From: Streptomyces sp. ML-6 | Lineage (GTDB): Bacteria > Actinomycetota > Actinomycetes > Streptomycetales > Streptomycetaceae | Reading direction: 5' to 3' | NCBI RefSeq assembly: GCF_030116705.1 | Contig: NZ_JAOTIK010000002.1 | Coordinates: 372,001-436,000, forward strand | DNA: 64,000 bases | Shown here: positions 17,881 to 26,560 of the stretch, in pieces | How positions within the stretch are numbered: position 1 is the first letter of the stretch | Layout of the letters: each line of letters opens with the position of its first letter | The notes under the pieces: generated by a model | Told to the model about the DNA's origin: nothing | What the model saw: the letters and a program-made list of their open reading frames with translations, nothing else | Database searches by the model: none | Position numbers and translations under genes: made by a program

Positions 17881-18665
17881 ACAGACCCGTCTTCCTCGAA
17901 GCCGGCCGGGAGTGCCCGGCGCTCGGCCTGTGGCTCGGCCTGGCCAATCCGTACACGGCCGAGCTCTGCGCGACAATCGGGTTCGACTGGGTGCTGATCG
18001 ACTCCGAGCACGCCCCCAACACCCTTCGGACCGTCGTCTCCCAGCTCCAGGCGGTCGCCGCAACACCCGCCGTCCCCGTGGTACGGCCGCCGACCTCCCG
18101 GCCCGAGGCCATCAAGCGGTACCTCGACATCGGCGCGCACACCCTCCTGCTGCCCATGATCGACGGGCCGGAGCAGGCGGCGGCGGCAGTCGCCGCCACT
18201 CGTTACCCACCAGAGGGAACACGCGGTGTCGGCAGCGCACTGGCTCGCGCATCGGGCTGGGGACAGGACACGGAATATCTGTCGACCGCGAACCGTCGCA
18301 CCTTCGTGATCGCGCAGATCGAGTCCCCGCAAGCCGTTGCCTCGATCGACGACATCGCAGCCGTGGACGGCGTGGACGCGGTCTTCATCGGCCTGTCCGA
18401 CCTCGCCGCGACGATGGGCCACCTCGGCGAGCCGACGCACGTCGATGTTCTTGCAGCCTTCCGCCACGTGGCCCGGCGCGCCCACCACGCGGGCAAACCC
18501 GTAGGGACCTTGGCCGGCAGCGAACAGCTCGCGGAGACCGCCAGGGCGGCAGGTTGCCAGTTCATCGCAGTGGGCACCGACGTCGGACTTCTCACCCGAG
18601 GGGGCGCGCAGCTCCTGAGCGCCCACCGGGGCACCAACCGGCCTGCCCGGCCCGCCGTGTACTGA
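17877..18665 (+). CDS. hpaI: 4-hydroxy-2-oxo-heptane-1,7-dioate aldolase-like enzyme
   Basis: A 262-residue class II pyruvate aldolase of the HpaI family. The residues known for E. coli HpaI fall at the same numbers here: H45 (in DSEHAPN), R70, and metal ligands E149 (QIES) and D175 (GLSD). It would cleave a 4-hydroxy-2-oxo-diacid to pyruvate and a semialdehyde. ATG 17877 overlaps the hydratase stop. The extradiol dioxygenase, isomerase and semialdehyde dehydrogenase of a full homoprotocatechuate pathway are not in the window, so either they lie elsewhere or the genes serve another meta-pathway. Confidence 0.9.
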   Translation: MNRPVFLEAGRECPALGLWLGLANPYTAELCATIGFDWVLIDSEHAPNTLRTVVSQLQAVAATPAVPVVRPPTSRPEAIKRYLDIGAHTLLLPMIDGPEQAAAAVAATRYPPEGTRGVGSALARASGWGQDTEYLSTANRRTFVIAQIESPQAVASIDDIAAVDGVDAVFIGLSDLAATMGHLGEPTHVDVLAAFRHVARRAHHAGKPVGTLAGSEQLAETARAAGCQFIAVGTDVGLLTRGGAQLLSAHRGTNRPARPAVY

Positions 18666-18825
18666 ACGTCCGGTGAGCGCCACGCAACGGGAGGCCGTGC
18701 CGGCTCCACGGGGTCTTCGCCTCCCTCGTCCGCAACTTCATCCTGGCCGGGTGTGGGCGGGCCTGTCGTCCTCACATCTTGTCAGGGCAGTCGTGTGCGC
18801 CCGGGCGGTGGGGCGGGCTCTCGGG

Positions 18826-19002
18826 TCAGATGTGGGACCGGAAGGGGGCGGCGCCGGTGGGGCCGGCGTTCTCGGGAAAAGGTGTGAGCCGTATGAATCT
18901 TGCCAAGTCCTGCTCTATTCGCTGGGCTTCTCCGCGGACGTCGGCAGGGACATCGCCCTGTTCCTCGACAAGACGGCTGTAGATCGGTGTCTCGTAAATC
19001 AT
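18826..19002 (-). CDS. Small acidic hypothetical protein
   Basis: A 58-residue reading frame beginning MIYETPIYSRLVEEQ. The first ~40 residues are polar and predicted helical, with an even spread of Glu/Asp/Arg, unlike the random Arg/Pro/Ala of shadow frames. A purine stretch AAAGAGA lies about eight bases before the ATG. I do not recognise a family. Codon GC bias is weaker than in neighbours, so it may be young or spurious. It sits alone between hpaI and the methyltransferase. Confidence 0.45.
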   Translation of the reverse strand: MIYETPIYSRLVEEQGDVPADVRGEAQRIEQDLARFIRLTPFPENAGPTGAAPFRSHI

Positions 19003-19249
19003 GGGTGAAATCTCTTTCTCGCACTGGGCCGTATAGGGGGCAGAGGCGTGATTCCGGCCGGGCGGCGCCGCATCGCACTGCACCGCGCCGCATCGCACCG
19101 GTCAAGCTGTGGGCCGCAGTTGGTCCGCGGCCCGCGGACTGCGCCTCGGGGCGCGGGGAGTTTCCCCGTGTGCGGAACCGAATGAGCAAGCAGCTCCCCG
19201 GCGCCCCTGGGCATGAACTCGTGTCCGGAGGCCGGACACGCGCCACGGG

Positions 19250-20032
19250 TCATTTCCGGGCGACGAAGCCCCACTGGTCGACGGGCTCGGCATCGCCTTC
19301 ACCCGGGCCCGGACGCCACAGGGAGATGGAACCGAAGCCCGGCTCGACCAGCTCCATCCCGTCCGCGCTCGCGAGGATCTCCTCGGGCCGGCGCACCAGG
19401 TAGGGCGGGGTGTCGCCCGAGGCGTACGCCTCCTGCGCGGCCAGTGTCTGCGGGGTGGCGACGGTGTCGCAGAGCACCAGGTAGCTGCCCGGTACGACGC
19501 CGGCCATGTACCGGCGCATGAGATCGATGCCGGCCTGGGGCTCGACGTGTCCCAGCGTGGACAGCACCATGACGGCCACCGGCCGCGTCATGTCCAGGGT
19601 TTGTCCGGCCTCTTGCAGTACCTTCTCGGCGTCCCGTATGTCCGCGTGCACGTAGTTCGTCATACCCTCCGGCGCACTCGTCAAGAGGGCGCGGGCATGC
19701 GTCAGGACCAGCGGGTCGTTGTCGACGTAGACGATGCGCGCCTTCGGCTGGACGCTCTGGGCGACCTCGTGGGTGCTGTTCTGGACGGGCAGCCCGGTGC
19801 CGATGTCGAGGAACTGGGTGATCCCGGCCTCACCGGCCAGATGCCGCACCGCGCGTGCCTGGAAGGCCCGCGACGCCCGGGCGAGGTCCCGTGCTTGCGG
19901 GTAGGCCGCAATGACCTGGTCCCCCAGTTCCTGGTCCACCGGATAGTGGTCCTTGCCGCCGATCCAGTAATTCCACACGCGAGCCGAGTGCGGCACGCCG
20001 GTGAGGATCTCCGGTTCATTTTTTTCGTTCAT
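19250..20032 (-). CDS. S-adenosyl methyltransferase of the actinomycete PF04672 type
   Basis: A 260-residue protein with ARVWNYWIGGKDHYPVD near residue 17, the signature of the large actinomycete SAM-methyltransferase group once called DUF574. FLDIGTGLP (about residue 75) is the SAM glycine motif and YVDNDPLVL the acidic strand-2 loop. Substrates are unknown for most members, which are often scattered singly as here. The ATG at 20032 has GCGAGG seven bases upstream. No operon partner is visible. Confidence 0.9.
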   Translation of the reverse strand: MNEKNEPEILTGVPHSARVWNYWIGGKDHYPVDQELGDQVIAAYPQARDLARASRAFQARAVRHLAGEAGITQFLDIGTGLPVQNSTHEVAQSVQPKARIVYVDNDPLVLTHARALLTSAPEGMTNYVHADIRDAEKVLQEAGQTLDMTRPVAVMVLSTLGHVEPQAGIDLMRRYMAGVVPGSYLVLCDTVATPQTLAAQEAYASGDTPPYLVRRPEEILASADGMELVEPGFGSISLWRPGPGEGDAEPVDQWGFVARK

Positions 20033-21020
20033 GTGCGACCTCGCTTTGTTTTCTCCGCGTCACGACAGGTTCGGATGCGCAGAGGTTTCCGTATCATGGA
20101 AAATTCACCACCCAGGAGGTTTCCCCTCCGGCCTTTCGGGATGTTTTTCAGGGCTTCCGCAGCAGTACCCCTTTGCCCGGGCGATGAATTTCCTTTCATC
20201 TCAGCTTGCGGACCCGGCAGTTCGGGTGTCTCCCTGCCGGATGCCGGATGGTTCCGATTCGGTTCTCCAGTTCCTGGGATTTCTCGGGGTCGTCCCGGTC
20301 GGCACACTCGACGCAGGAGCCGAGAGGAGTGCATGTCGCGGATCCGCGCCCGAACAGGCAGGCCGGTCCATGTGGCGGAGAGGTGCTGTTGTCCAGCGTC
20401 CCGCGGAGCGGGAAGAGCGGTTGTTCGGCAGGGAGTTCGAGGGGAGGCATGAGGCATAGGGAGTGAATGCAGCATTCCGAGCAGGGTTCCGAGGTGCTCC
20501 GCGCCGGGTGTTCGCGTGCCGGGTGTTCGCGTGCCGGGCAACTGAGGACAGTACTTCCACGTGGTGACGATGCGTTCGGCTGTGAGTGCGGACCGGGGAA
20601 CGTCCGCTGCCCCGGGGGCTGGAAACCCTTGTTCCGTGAGACACCGGACCAGGGTCACGGCTCTGGCCACGCTCACGCTCCGGGCCTCCGGTCCTCCGGG
20701 TCGACTCGCAGCCCCAGGCCCTCCGCCGGAAGCAGGAAAACGGTGGCGGCATGGTCATGGAGGATGGCAGGGGATCGCGTGCTCGGGCCGAGCTGTTGCG
20801 CGGCGTCCCGGGCAGCGGCCCCGGGGGCACGGGCGAGGGTTGGTCACGAGAGCGGCGCCTTTTCTGTGGTGTCTATGACATGGTATTCGAGGGCTGCGTC
20901 CGCCAGTTCGCGGGCTGTTCCGTTCCCTTGGAACCGCGGGCCGCTGAGGGGTGCGCCTACGTTTCCGACGACCGTTCCCAGTTGTCGGATATGAAGTCCA
21001 TGCGGCATTTCAAGTGCTTT
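20033..21020. other. 988-bp stretch without a convincing gene
   Basis: GC content is slightly lower near 20040-20110. A 15-bp unit GCCGGGTGTTCGCGT is repeated in tandem near 20508-20537. A minus-strand frame 20196-20450 (MPPLELPAEQ, then CTPLGSCVECADRDD) has modest coding bias but no ribosome site and no family I know. Another minus-strand frame ending at 20844 looks protein-like over its last ~45 codons. I treat both as unproven, and the stretch as likely debris upstream of a beheaded GH3 gene. Confidence 0.5.
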
Positions 21021-22151
21021 GGCGAGCTCGTCGGCACGTTCGTCCCCCGGACCGGCGGGCAGCACACGTTCGGCACCCGCGGTCTCGGCGCCTTCCGCCT
21101 CACCGTCGGCGGCGCGACACTCTTCGACGGCGTGCACCGCCCTGCCGACGCCGACCCTCTCGCCGCCCTCACCGGGCCCCCGGTCGAGCGCGGTGTCGTG
21201 GACCTCCCTGCCGGTGTGCCGGTCGGGGTCGGACTCCTGGCCTCGACGCCGAAGATGAGTTACGGATCCCTGCGAGGGGTGACCTTCGGACTCGCCCACC
21301 ATGAACCCGTCGGCGAGGACGAGCAGTTGATCGAGGAGGCGGTCGCCGCAGCGACGGCCGCCGACACCGCGATCGTCGTCGTGGCCACCACCGAGACCGT
21401 GGAGAGCGAGGGCTTCGACCGCAGCAGTCTGCGCCTTCCGGGACGACAGGACGAACTCGTCGCCCGCGTCGCCGCCGCCAACCCCCGCACCGTCGTCGTG
21501 GTCAACGCGGGCGCCCCCGTCGAGATGCCCTGGCGGAACGACGTCGCCGCCGTCCTCGTGACCTGGTTCCCCGGGGAGCAGGGCGGCGCCGCCCTCGCCG
21601 ATGTCCTCCTCGGCCGCGCCGAACCCGCCGGCCGGCTCCCCACCACCTGGCCCGCCCGCCTGGAAGAGGCGCCTGTCCGAGAGGTCACCCCGCGAGCCGG
21701 TGTCCTGCGCTACGACGAGGACGTGTTCATCGGCTACCGGGCCTGGCAGCGGCACGACAGCGAGCCCGCGTACCCCTTCGGTTTCGGACTCGGCTGCACC
21801 AGCTGGGAGTACGAGCACATCGAGCCCGTCGGTCCCCGCACCGTACGCGTCCGGACCCGCAACACCGGCAGTCGGCAGGGCCGCGCCGTCGTCCAGATCT
21901 ATGTGAGCCCCCCGGACGCCACCCCGGCCGAGGGACCTCAACGCCCCGAACGGTGGCTGGCCGGCTTCGCTTCCTTCACCGCGAGCCCCGGCCGGGCGGC
22001 CGAGGTGGACATCACCCTGCCGGAGCGCGCGTTCCAGATCTGGGACACCACGTCCGGCTCCTGGGCCACGCTTCCCGGCCGCTCCACCGTCCACGCCGCC
22101 CACGCCGCGGCCACTCCCACCCTCTCCACCGAGCTGCACATCACCGGCTGA
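21021..22151 (+). pseudogene. GH3 beta-glucosidase, N-terminally truncated
   Basis: About 375 residues correspond to the back part of a PA14-containing glycoside hydrolase family 3 enzyme: the end of the PA14 insert (GTFVPRTGGQHTFG, then TLFDG), the GH3 C-terminal domain (DTAIVVVATTETVESEGFDR, VTWFPGEQGGAALADVLLG, PFGFGLGCTSWEY) and a terminal FnIII-like domain ending in GSWATLPG. The whole N-terminal (alpha/beta)8 domain with the catalytic Asp nucleophile is absent, and no ribosome site fits the junction near 21021. It is therefore inactive as a glycosidase. A deletion upstream is the simplest explanation. Confidence 0.85.
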
Positions 22152-22706
22152 CCCGCCCCACCGACCGCTGTGGGACCGGAACCTGACCACCGGTCCCACA
22201 GTGCTCCTCCGCAACCGATCCCCTGCGCCCACGGCCACCACGGCAGCGGAAGGAGACGAGGTCCCTGGCCGCTGACGTCATCATCGTCGGCGCCGGCCGC
22301 ACCGAGAAGAGGGGCGCCCGATCCGGCCATGCCCGCCGAGGCGCAGCAGGAGCAGCCGCACTCCCTCGTCCGCGCCCTCCTCGGGACCGGCTCGGTGTAC
22401 CCCCTCCGCCCTCCGCCTCCCTCGACCATCTCCAGAAGCACGGGCAGGGGAAGGGAGGGGAGGTGGTCGATCTCCGGGCCCGGCTGCCGTGCCTCGGGAT
22501 TCCCGTTCGCCGCTCCGTGAAGGTCGAGCACTGGGTGACGTACGGGATGCACCCCGGGCGGCTTCCTGCTCTCTTCCTCCTGTCCTCTTTCCTGGCCGAG
22601 GGTGAGCAGCAGGCCGCGTGAGGTCTCCCCCGACTATCCCGATCTGCCAATATCCCGATCTGCCACTCCGCCCACCCCGGATCCACCGCCACGAGAGGAT
22701 GGCCCC
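22152..22706. other. 555-bp stretch with a possible FAD-enzyme N-terminal remnant
   Basis: At 22262-22306 the plus strand reads AADVIIVGAGRTE behind AAGGAGACGAGG, which looks like the Rossmann start of an FAD-dependent monooxygenase (normally DVIIVGAGPTGL) with its start codon changed to CTG and the sequence diverging after the glycine motif. Downstream, a 16-bp unit TATCCCGATCTGCCAA occurs twice in tandem (about 22632-22663). Otherwise nothing is supported. Confidence 0.4.
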
Positions 22707-23111
22707 ATGGACGAACTGATGCAGTTCCTTCGTGACCGCCTCGACGAAGACGAATCCGTGGCACGCACTGCCGGAGGCGGCAGCACTGACGGGCTCCGCT
22801 GGTTGGACCACGGCTCGGGAAGCGGACTGGTAAGTGATGACGCCGGAATGGTGGTCACCCACAAGCCCAGTACGGATGACGAGCATGCCGCCCATATCGC
22901 CCGCCACGACCCGGCCCGCGTCCTGCGCGAGGTCGAAGCCAAGCGGAGCATCCTTGCCCAGTACGAGGAGGCCGTCCGAGGCGCGGCGTCCGACGACTGG
23001 CTCGCCCGGGATACCTGGCGCCCCTGTCTCCGCATCCTCGAACCTGTGGTGCGCCTGCTCGTCCTGCCCTACGCCGACCACCCCAACTACCAGGACACCT
23101 GGCAATCGTAA
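22707..23111 (+). CDS. DUF6221 family protein
   Basis: A 134-residue actinomycete-specific protein. The start MDELMQFLRDRLDEDE, the middle HIARHDPARVLREVEAKR and the end with VVRLLVLPYADHP fit DUF6221, whose members are mostly found in phage-like or plasmid-like and accessory regions of Streptomyces; function unknown. ATG 22707 was chosen because GAGAGGA lies seven bases upstream. It stands alone. Confidence 0.85.
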   Translation: MDELMQFLRDRLDEDESVARTAGGGSTDGLRWLDHGSGSGLVSDDAGMVVTHKPSTDDEHAAHIARHDPARVLREVEAKRSILAQYEEAVRGAASDDWLARDTWRPCLRILEPVVRLLVLPYADHPNYQDTWQS

Positions 23112-23524
23112 GTCCCATTGTCAGCGGATGGATCAAATGCCCCAGCGCAGCGACAGCGTTCTCCTGCCTCAGGAGGAGTACGAGGCTGTGCATGCCGCAG
23201 TATCTGCCGGCGCCGATCGTTGGGCCGACGGACAGCCGTGCACGCTCAAATCGACGAGCGATTCCGCACGGCAACGATCCCGTGGCCCGGCCGGGAAACC
23301 TGCAAAGCCGACCGAGACACCGCCCACGGATAGCCCGGTGAACCATCCCGGCCACAGCACTCTCTGCGCCGGTGGTACGTCCTCGACCTGGTCGCCCTCG
23401 ATGTGGCCCCTGTCGGTCCCTCAGAGACGGTCCACATAGGTACCTGATGGAGACGGAAGGGCGGGGATCTGTTGTGGTCTGCTCGCGTCGCGAAGCAGTG
23501 TTTCGACGACAATTCGGGAGGCGC
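23112..23524. other. 413-bp stretch, possible short orphan frame
   Basis: A frame from ATG 23128 (MDQMPQRSDSVLLPQEEYEA) is protein-like for about 40 codons and then becomes low complexity and Ser/Pro-rich, as if a gene had been cut. No family recognised and no good ribosome site. Nothing else is supported. Confidence 0.35.
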
Positions 23525-24430
23525 CTACCTCTCCGGCTGTTCGTGAGAAGAGGATTTGGTGAATGCTTTCCGGCTGTGCACGAGCAACTCACGCATCCCC
23601 GGGTTGTAGGTGTTCTTCCAGATCAGGGCGAGCAATGCGGGTGTATCGACATCATCGATGGTGCGGGCGGTGAGCCGGCCTCGGTAGCTCGCGATCATGG
23701 AGTCGCTGAGGACGGCGACGGCGAGCCCGCGGGCGGCGAGCTCGGCAATGGCATCCGCGGCGCTGGCCTGCAGACTGATCACGGGGTGGAGGTTCTGCGC
23801 GGCGCAGGCCTGGTCGAATACCGCGCGCAGGCCGGTGCCGGGCGGCATGCACACGATCGGGTGGGCGATCAGCTCGCGCAGGGTGACCCGCCGCTGTTTC
23901 GCCAAGGGGTGCCCGGCGGGGACTGCCGCGACGAGCCGCTCGCTGATGATGGTCAGAGCGCCCAGTCCTTCGGGTGTGGCGGCTGCTGCCCCGATGAGTG
24001 CCAGGTCGACGGTGCCGGTGCGCACCCCCTCGATGAGCCGGTCGGAGTTGTCCTCCAGCAGTGAGATCTCCACACCGGGGTGTGCCTGGTGGAACGCGGC
24101 GAGGGCGTCGAACAGCGGGGTGATGGTGCAGCCGATGACCATTCCGACGGTGAGGTGCCCCCGGAGCAGGTCGGTCACCTCGCCCACCACCTGGCCGACT
24201 GCCCCGGCGGCGGCGAGTGCGGCGCGGGCGTGTTCGAGTGCGGCCTTGCCCGCGACGGTGAGGGTGACGGTGCGGGCCGACCGGTCGAACAGCTCGGCTC
24301 CGAGTTCCCGTTCCAGCTGGCGGATCTGGGCGCTGACGCCGGACTGGCTGATGTGCACCCGCTCGGCGGCCCGGGTGAAGTTCTGCTCCTCGGCCACCGC
24401 GACGAAGTACTCCAGCTGTCTCAGTTCCAT
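23525..24430 (-). CDS. LysR-family transcriptional regulator
   Basis: A 301-residue LTTR. The first 60 residues form the classic helix-turn-helix (MELRQLEYFVAVAEEQNFTR, then VHISQSGVSAQIRQLEREL), followed by a linker helix and a two-lobed effector domain (about 90-295). ATG 24430 is the natural LysR start. It is divergent from a SnoaL-like gene with 98 bp between, and that gap contains a strong dyad centred at 24458. It most likely activates the neighbour in response to an unknown inducer. Confidence 0.92.
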   Translation of the reverse strand: MELRQLEYFVAVAEEQNFTRAAERVHISQSGVSAQIRQLERELGAELFDRSARTVTLTVAGKAALEHARAALAAAGAVGQVVGEVTDLLRGHLTVGMVIGCTITPLFDALAAFHQAHPGVEISLLEDNSDRLIEGVRTGTVDLALIGAAAATPEGLGALTIISERLVAAVPAGHPLAKQRRVTLRELIAHPIVCMPPGTGLRAVFDQACAAQNLHPVISLQASAADAIAELAARGLAVAVLSDSMIASYRGRLTARTIDDVDTPALLALIWKNTYNPGMRELLVHSRKAFTKSSSHEQPER

Positions 24431-24446
24431 GACTGCAGATTCTAGT

Positions 24447-24470
24447 TTCCAGAAGATTCATCTGTTGGAA
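24447..24470. promoter_or_regulatory. LysR-type operator dyad
   Basis: The dyad is TTCCA-2-AGAT-2-ATCT-2-TGGAA, where the numbers are spacer bases; both the outer 5-bp and inner 4-bp arms pair perfectly. It lies in the divergent lysR/snoaL gap, 17 bp from the lysR start, where an LTTR recognition site would normally sit. Confidence 0.75.
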
Positions 24471-24528
24471 TTCTGGCCAGTCGATGGCCATGCTGGGAAG
24501 CGTCGAAGCCCGACGTCAGGAGGAATTC

Positions 24529-24894
24529 ATGCCGGAGTACGAGAAGGCCATGCGGCCCGAGGACATCACCCGCTTGTTCGTCGAACGATCCAACGCCGGT
24601 GACGCGGCCGGGGTCGCCGCACTTTACGAAGAGGGTGCGGTGGTCGCCTACCCGCCCGGCAACCGGACGGTGGGCCGGGAGGCGATTCGTGCGCTGTGGG
24701 AGAAGGTGCTGGCCAACCGTCCCCGTTTCGAGCAGGAACAACCGCTGCCGACACTGATCAGTGACGGCATCGCCCTCACCTCGACTCCCCCCAAGGACGG
24801 GGCCGGTGCCCGGGCGCAGGTCGTCCGCCGCCAGCCCGACGGAAGCTGGTTGCGCCTGCTCGACCAGCCCGAGTTCGTCCCACCCACCCACTGA
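24529..24894 (+). CDS. SnoaL/NTF2-like protein
   Basis: A 121-residue cone-shaped alpha+beta barrel protein of the SnoaL/DUF4440 kind: MRPEDITRLFVERSNAGDAA, then YEEGAVVAYPPG and GREAIRALWEK. The fold serves polyketide cyclases, isomerases and many orphan stress proteins. ATG 24529 has a very strong AGGAGG six bases upstream. It is divergently paired with the LysR gene and probably its target. The function cannot be specified. Confidence 0.85.
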   Translation: MPEYEKAMRPEDITRLFVERSNAGDAAGVAALYEEGAVVAYPPGNRTVGREAIRALWEKVLANRPRFEQEQPLPTLISDGIALTSTPPKDGAGARAQVVRRQPDGSWLRLLDQPEFVPPTH

Positions 24895-25447
24895 ATCCTC
24901 GTCTCCGCGCCCCATGCTTCCGTGCCCCCATGCCTTCGTGAGCTCGCGGAGCTGAAGGCTTCTGGGCGTGGCCCCGAGAGGTCGGTACCCCGGTGGCGGT
25001 CTCGGAGCCGAACGGTTCGTCGGGGCCAGTCCTTCATGCGGTTCTGCCCACCAGCACCGCCTGCGGAACCGCGGCCGCCGTTCCGGCCGTTCTCGCCGCG
25101 CTCCGCACGGGCCCGCCACCGGGCCGAGGCAGGGAAGACGTGGGCCTGGCGGCAGCGCTCGGTGGGGGCCGGCTCGATCCGGGCCAACGGGTTGTCGGCC
25201 GCCGCCTCCGGCTCGGGTAACGCCTGGAAGCGGAGTTCCCTCACCCCCGCCGAATGCCACTCCACAGCCTCCGCGACCGAAGGGCCGACGCGGCTCATGG
25301 TCACGACGGCCTGGTGCGCGACAAGCACTTGGTGGAAGCCCGGCGAGGCCGTCTCACGGGTCTCCACCGGTGTTGTCGGCAATCTGGCGAAGGCCGCGAG
25401 CAGAAAGGCAGGCGACGGGCGGGGCAGGCGAGCGGGGACAGGAACTC
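24895..25447. other. 553-bp stretch without a supported gene
   Basis: Both strands are open over long distances because of base composition. A minus-strand frame reading MPTTPVETRETASPGFHQVL near 25382-25150 is the most protein-like, but I recognise no family and see no ribosome site. It abuts the integrase fragment and is probably decayed mobile-element cargo. Confidence 0.4.
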
Positions 25448-25873
25448 ATGCGACGCGTCCGCCCGCTCGATGACCTCACCGTGAAACTGCTGCTGGGTCG
25501 GCTGGAGCACCGGCGAAACCGGTGGCCGAACACCACCAACATCCACCTGCTGATCAACAACCAAACCGCCACCAAGACCAGCCGTGCCAGTAACCACAGG
25601 ATCAGCGCCCCAATGCGCGGGCAGGACGCGGCGCTGGAGCGGCTCCGCGTCGACCGGCAGCTCGAACAGACCCTGACCCGCGGGACCGATCCGCTCCACC
25701 TCGCCGAGGTGTTCGGGCCCGACGAGAAGACCGCGATGCGCTACACGGACTCCGCACGGGCACTGCTGCAACACACAGCCGAGCACTCGGCATCACCCTC
25801 GGGAAAAGAACTTGGTCCGGATCGACGGGACTTGGAAAATGACGGCCATGCAGGTCCGACAGGCATGGTCTGA
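25448..25873 (+). pseudogene. Tyrosine recombinase/integrase C-terminal fragment
   Basis: About 113 codons match the C-terminal part of a Streptomyces integrase-like protein: RWPNTTNIHLLINNQTA, then GQDAALERLRVDRQLEQ and DPLHLAEVFGPDEKTAMRYT. The catalytic core normally upstream is absent, and the last ~28 codons (after 25787) read through into the start of the next pseudogene. It is non-functional as it stands. It marks the left side of a mobile-element graveyard at 25.4-26.4 kb. Confidence 0.7.
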
Positions 25874-26114
25874 TGGCGCATCAGTGGTCGCCGAGGTCCA
25901 CGTTCGCTCCTGACAGGCAGCCTTTGCGGGTCATGTTCCACAGCACCACCTCGACGCCATGGATCCAAGCCGCAAAGAGTCCGAGTGGAGGACACGCATC
26001 ACCGAGGCACGGTGGCCATCATCGGGAGTACTGGTAGCCGAAACCGAGGCGGGGATCGTCGGGTTCGCAGGTTTCGGCTCGTCTCAAGAGCCCCCACCAC
26101 GAGGATTCACCTGA
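25839..26114 (+). pseudogene. GNAT acetyltransferase, nonsense-mutated and truncated by an IS fragment
   Basis: Read in one frame from ATG 25839, the translation is GASVVAEVHVRS, stop, QAAFAGHVPQHHLDAMDP, then GVLVAETEAGIVGFAGFG. This is the front half of a GNAT N-acetyltransferase, where the family has Trp at the position of the stop (VRSWQAAY), so TGG became TGA at 25911-25913. After GFAGFG the sequence switches to IS5 transposase in the overlapping frame (from about 26093), which removed the acetyl-CoA-binding half. Two independent lesions show it is dead. Confidence 0.8.
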
Positions 26115-26380
26115 CGTGTGAGCAGGGACAGAAGCCGTTGTCGCTGCTGATCACCGCCGGGCAGCGCGGCGACAGTCCGCAGTTCGAGCCGGTCCTGAAC
26201 GCGATCGGGGTACCCCGGCCTGGAGTCGGTCGGCCGAGAAGCCGCCCGCTGCGGGTGCGAGGCGATAAGGCGTACTCTTCACGCGCGAATCGCGCCTCCC
26301 TGCGCAGACGTGGCATCAGGTGCACGATTCCTGAGCCGGCCGATCAGGTCCGCACCCGCAGGCGCCGCGGGCGTGGCGGT
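26093..26380 (+). mobile_element. IS5-family transposase internal fragment
   Basis: Ninety-odd codons match the middle of an IS5-type DDE transposase: TRIHLTCEQGQKPLSLLITA, QRGDSPQFEPVL, and VRGDKAYSSRANRASLRRRG, which carries a catalytic-region Asp. The N terminus, the Glu-containing C terminus and terminal repeats are missing. The left edge lies inside the GNAT pseudogene, the right edge about 180 bp before merR. Confidence 0.8.
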
Positions 26381-26560
26381 GAACCCTCAGCCTGCCGTCG
26401 CGCGGATGCCCCAGCAGCAAAGGACGGCCTTGCGGTCATTACGGAGGAAGGGCACATTTCCTGGTATTGGCACGGCGCGGTGTGTATGGGGTTGCACCTT
26501 CCGTAGCGGCATGTGATCCGGTGGACTTACGTCCCGATGCCTTGAGGAAGGTCCCTGCTC

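Noticed and set aside
20196..20450. Small minus-strand Cys-containing protein
   Set aside because: Modest coding bias but no ribosome site, no family and overlap with other equally open frames.
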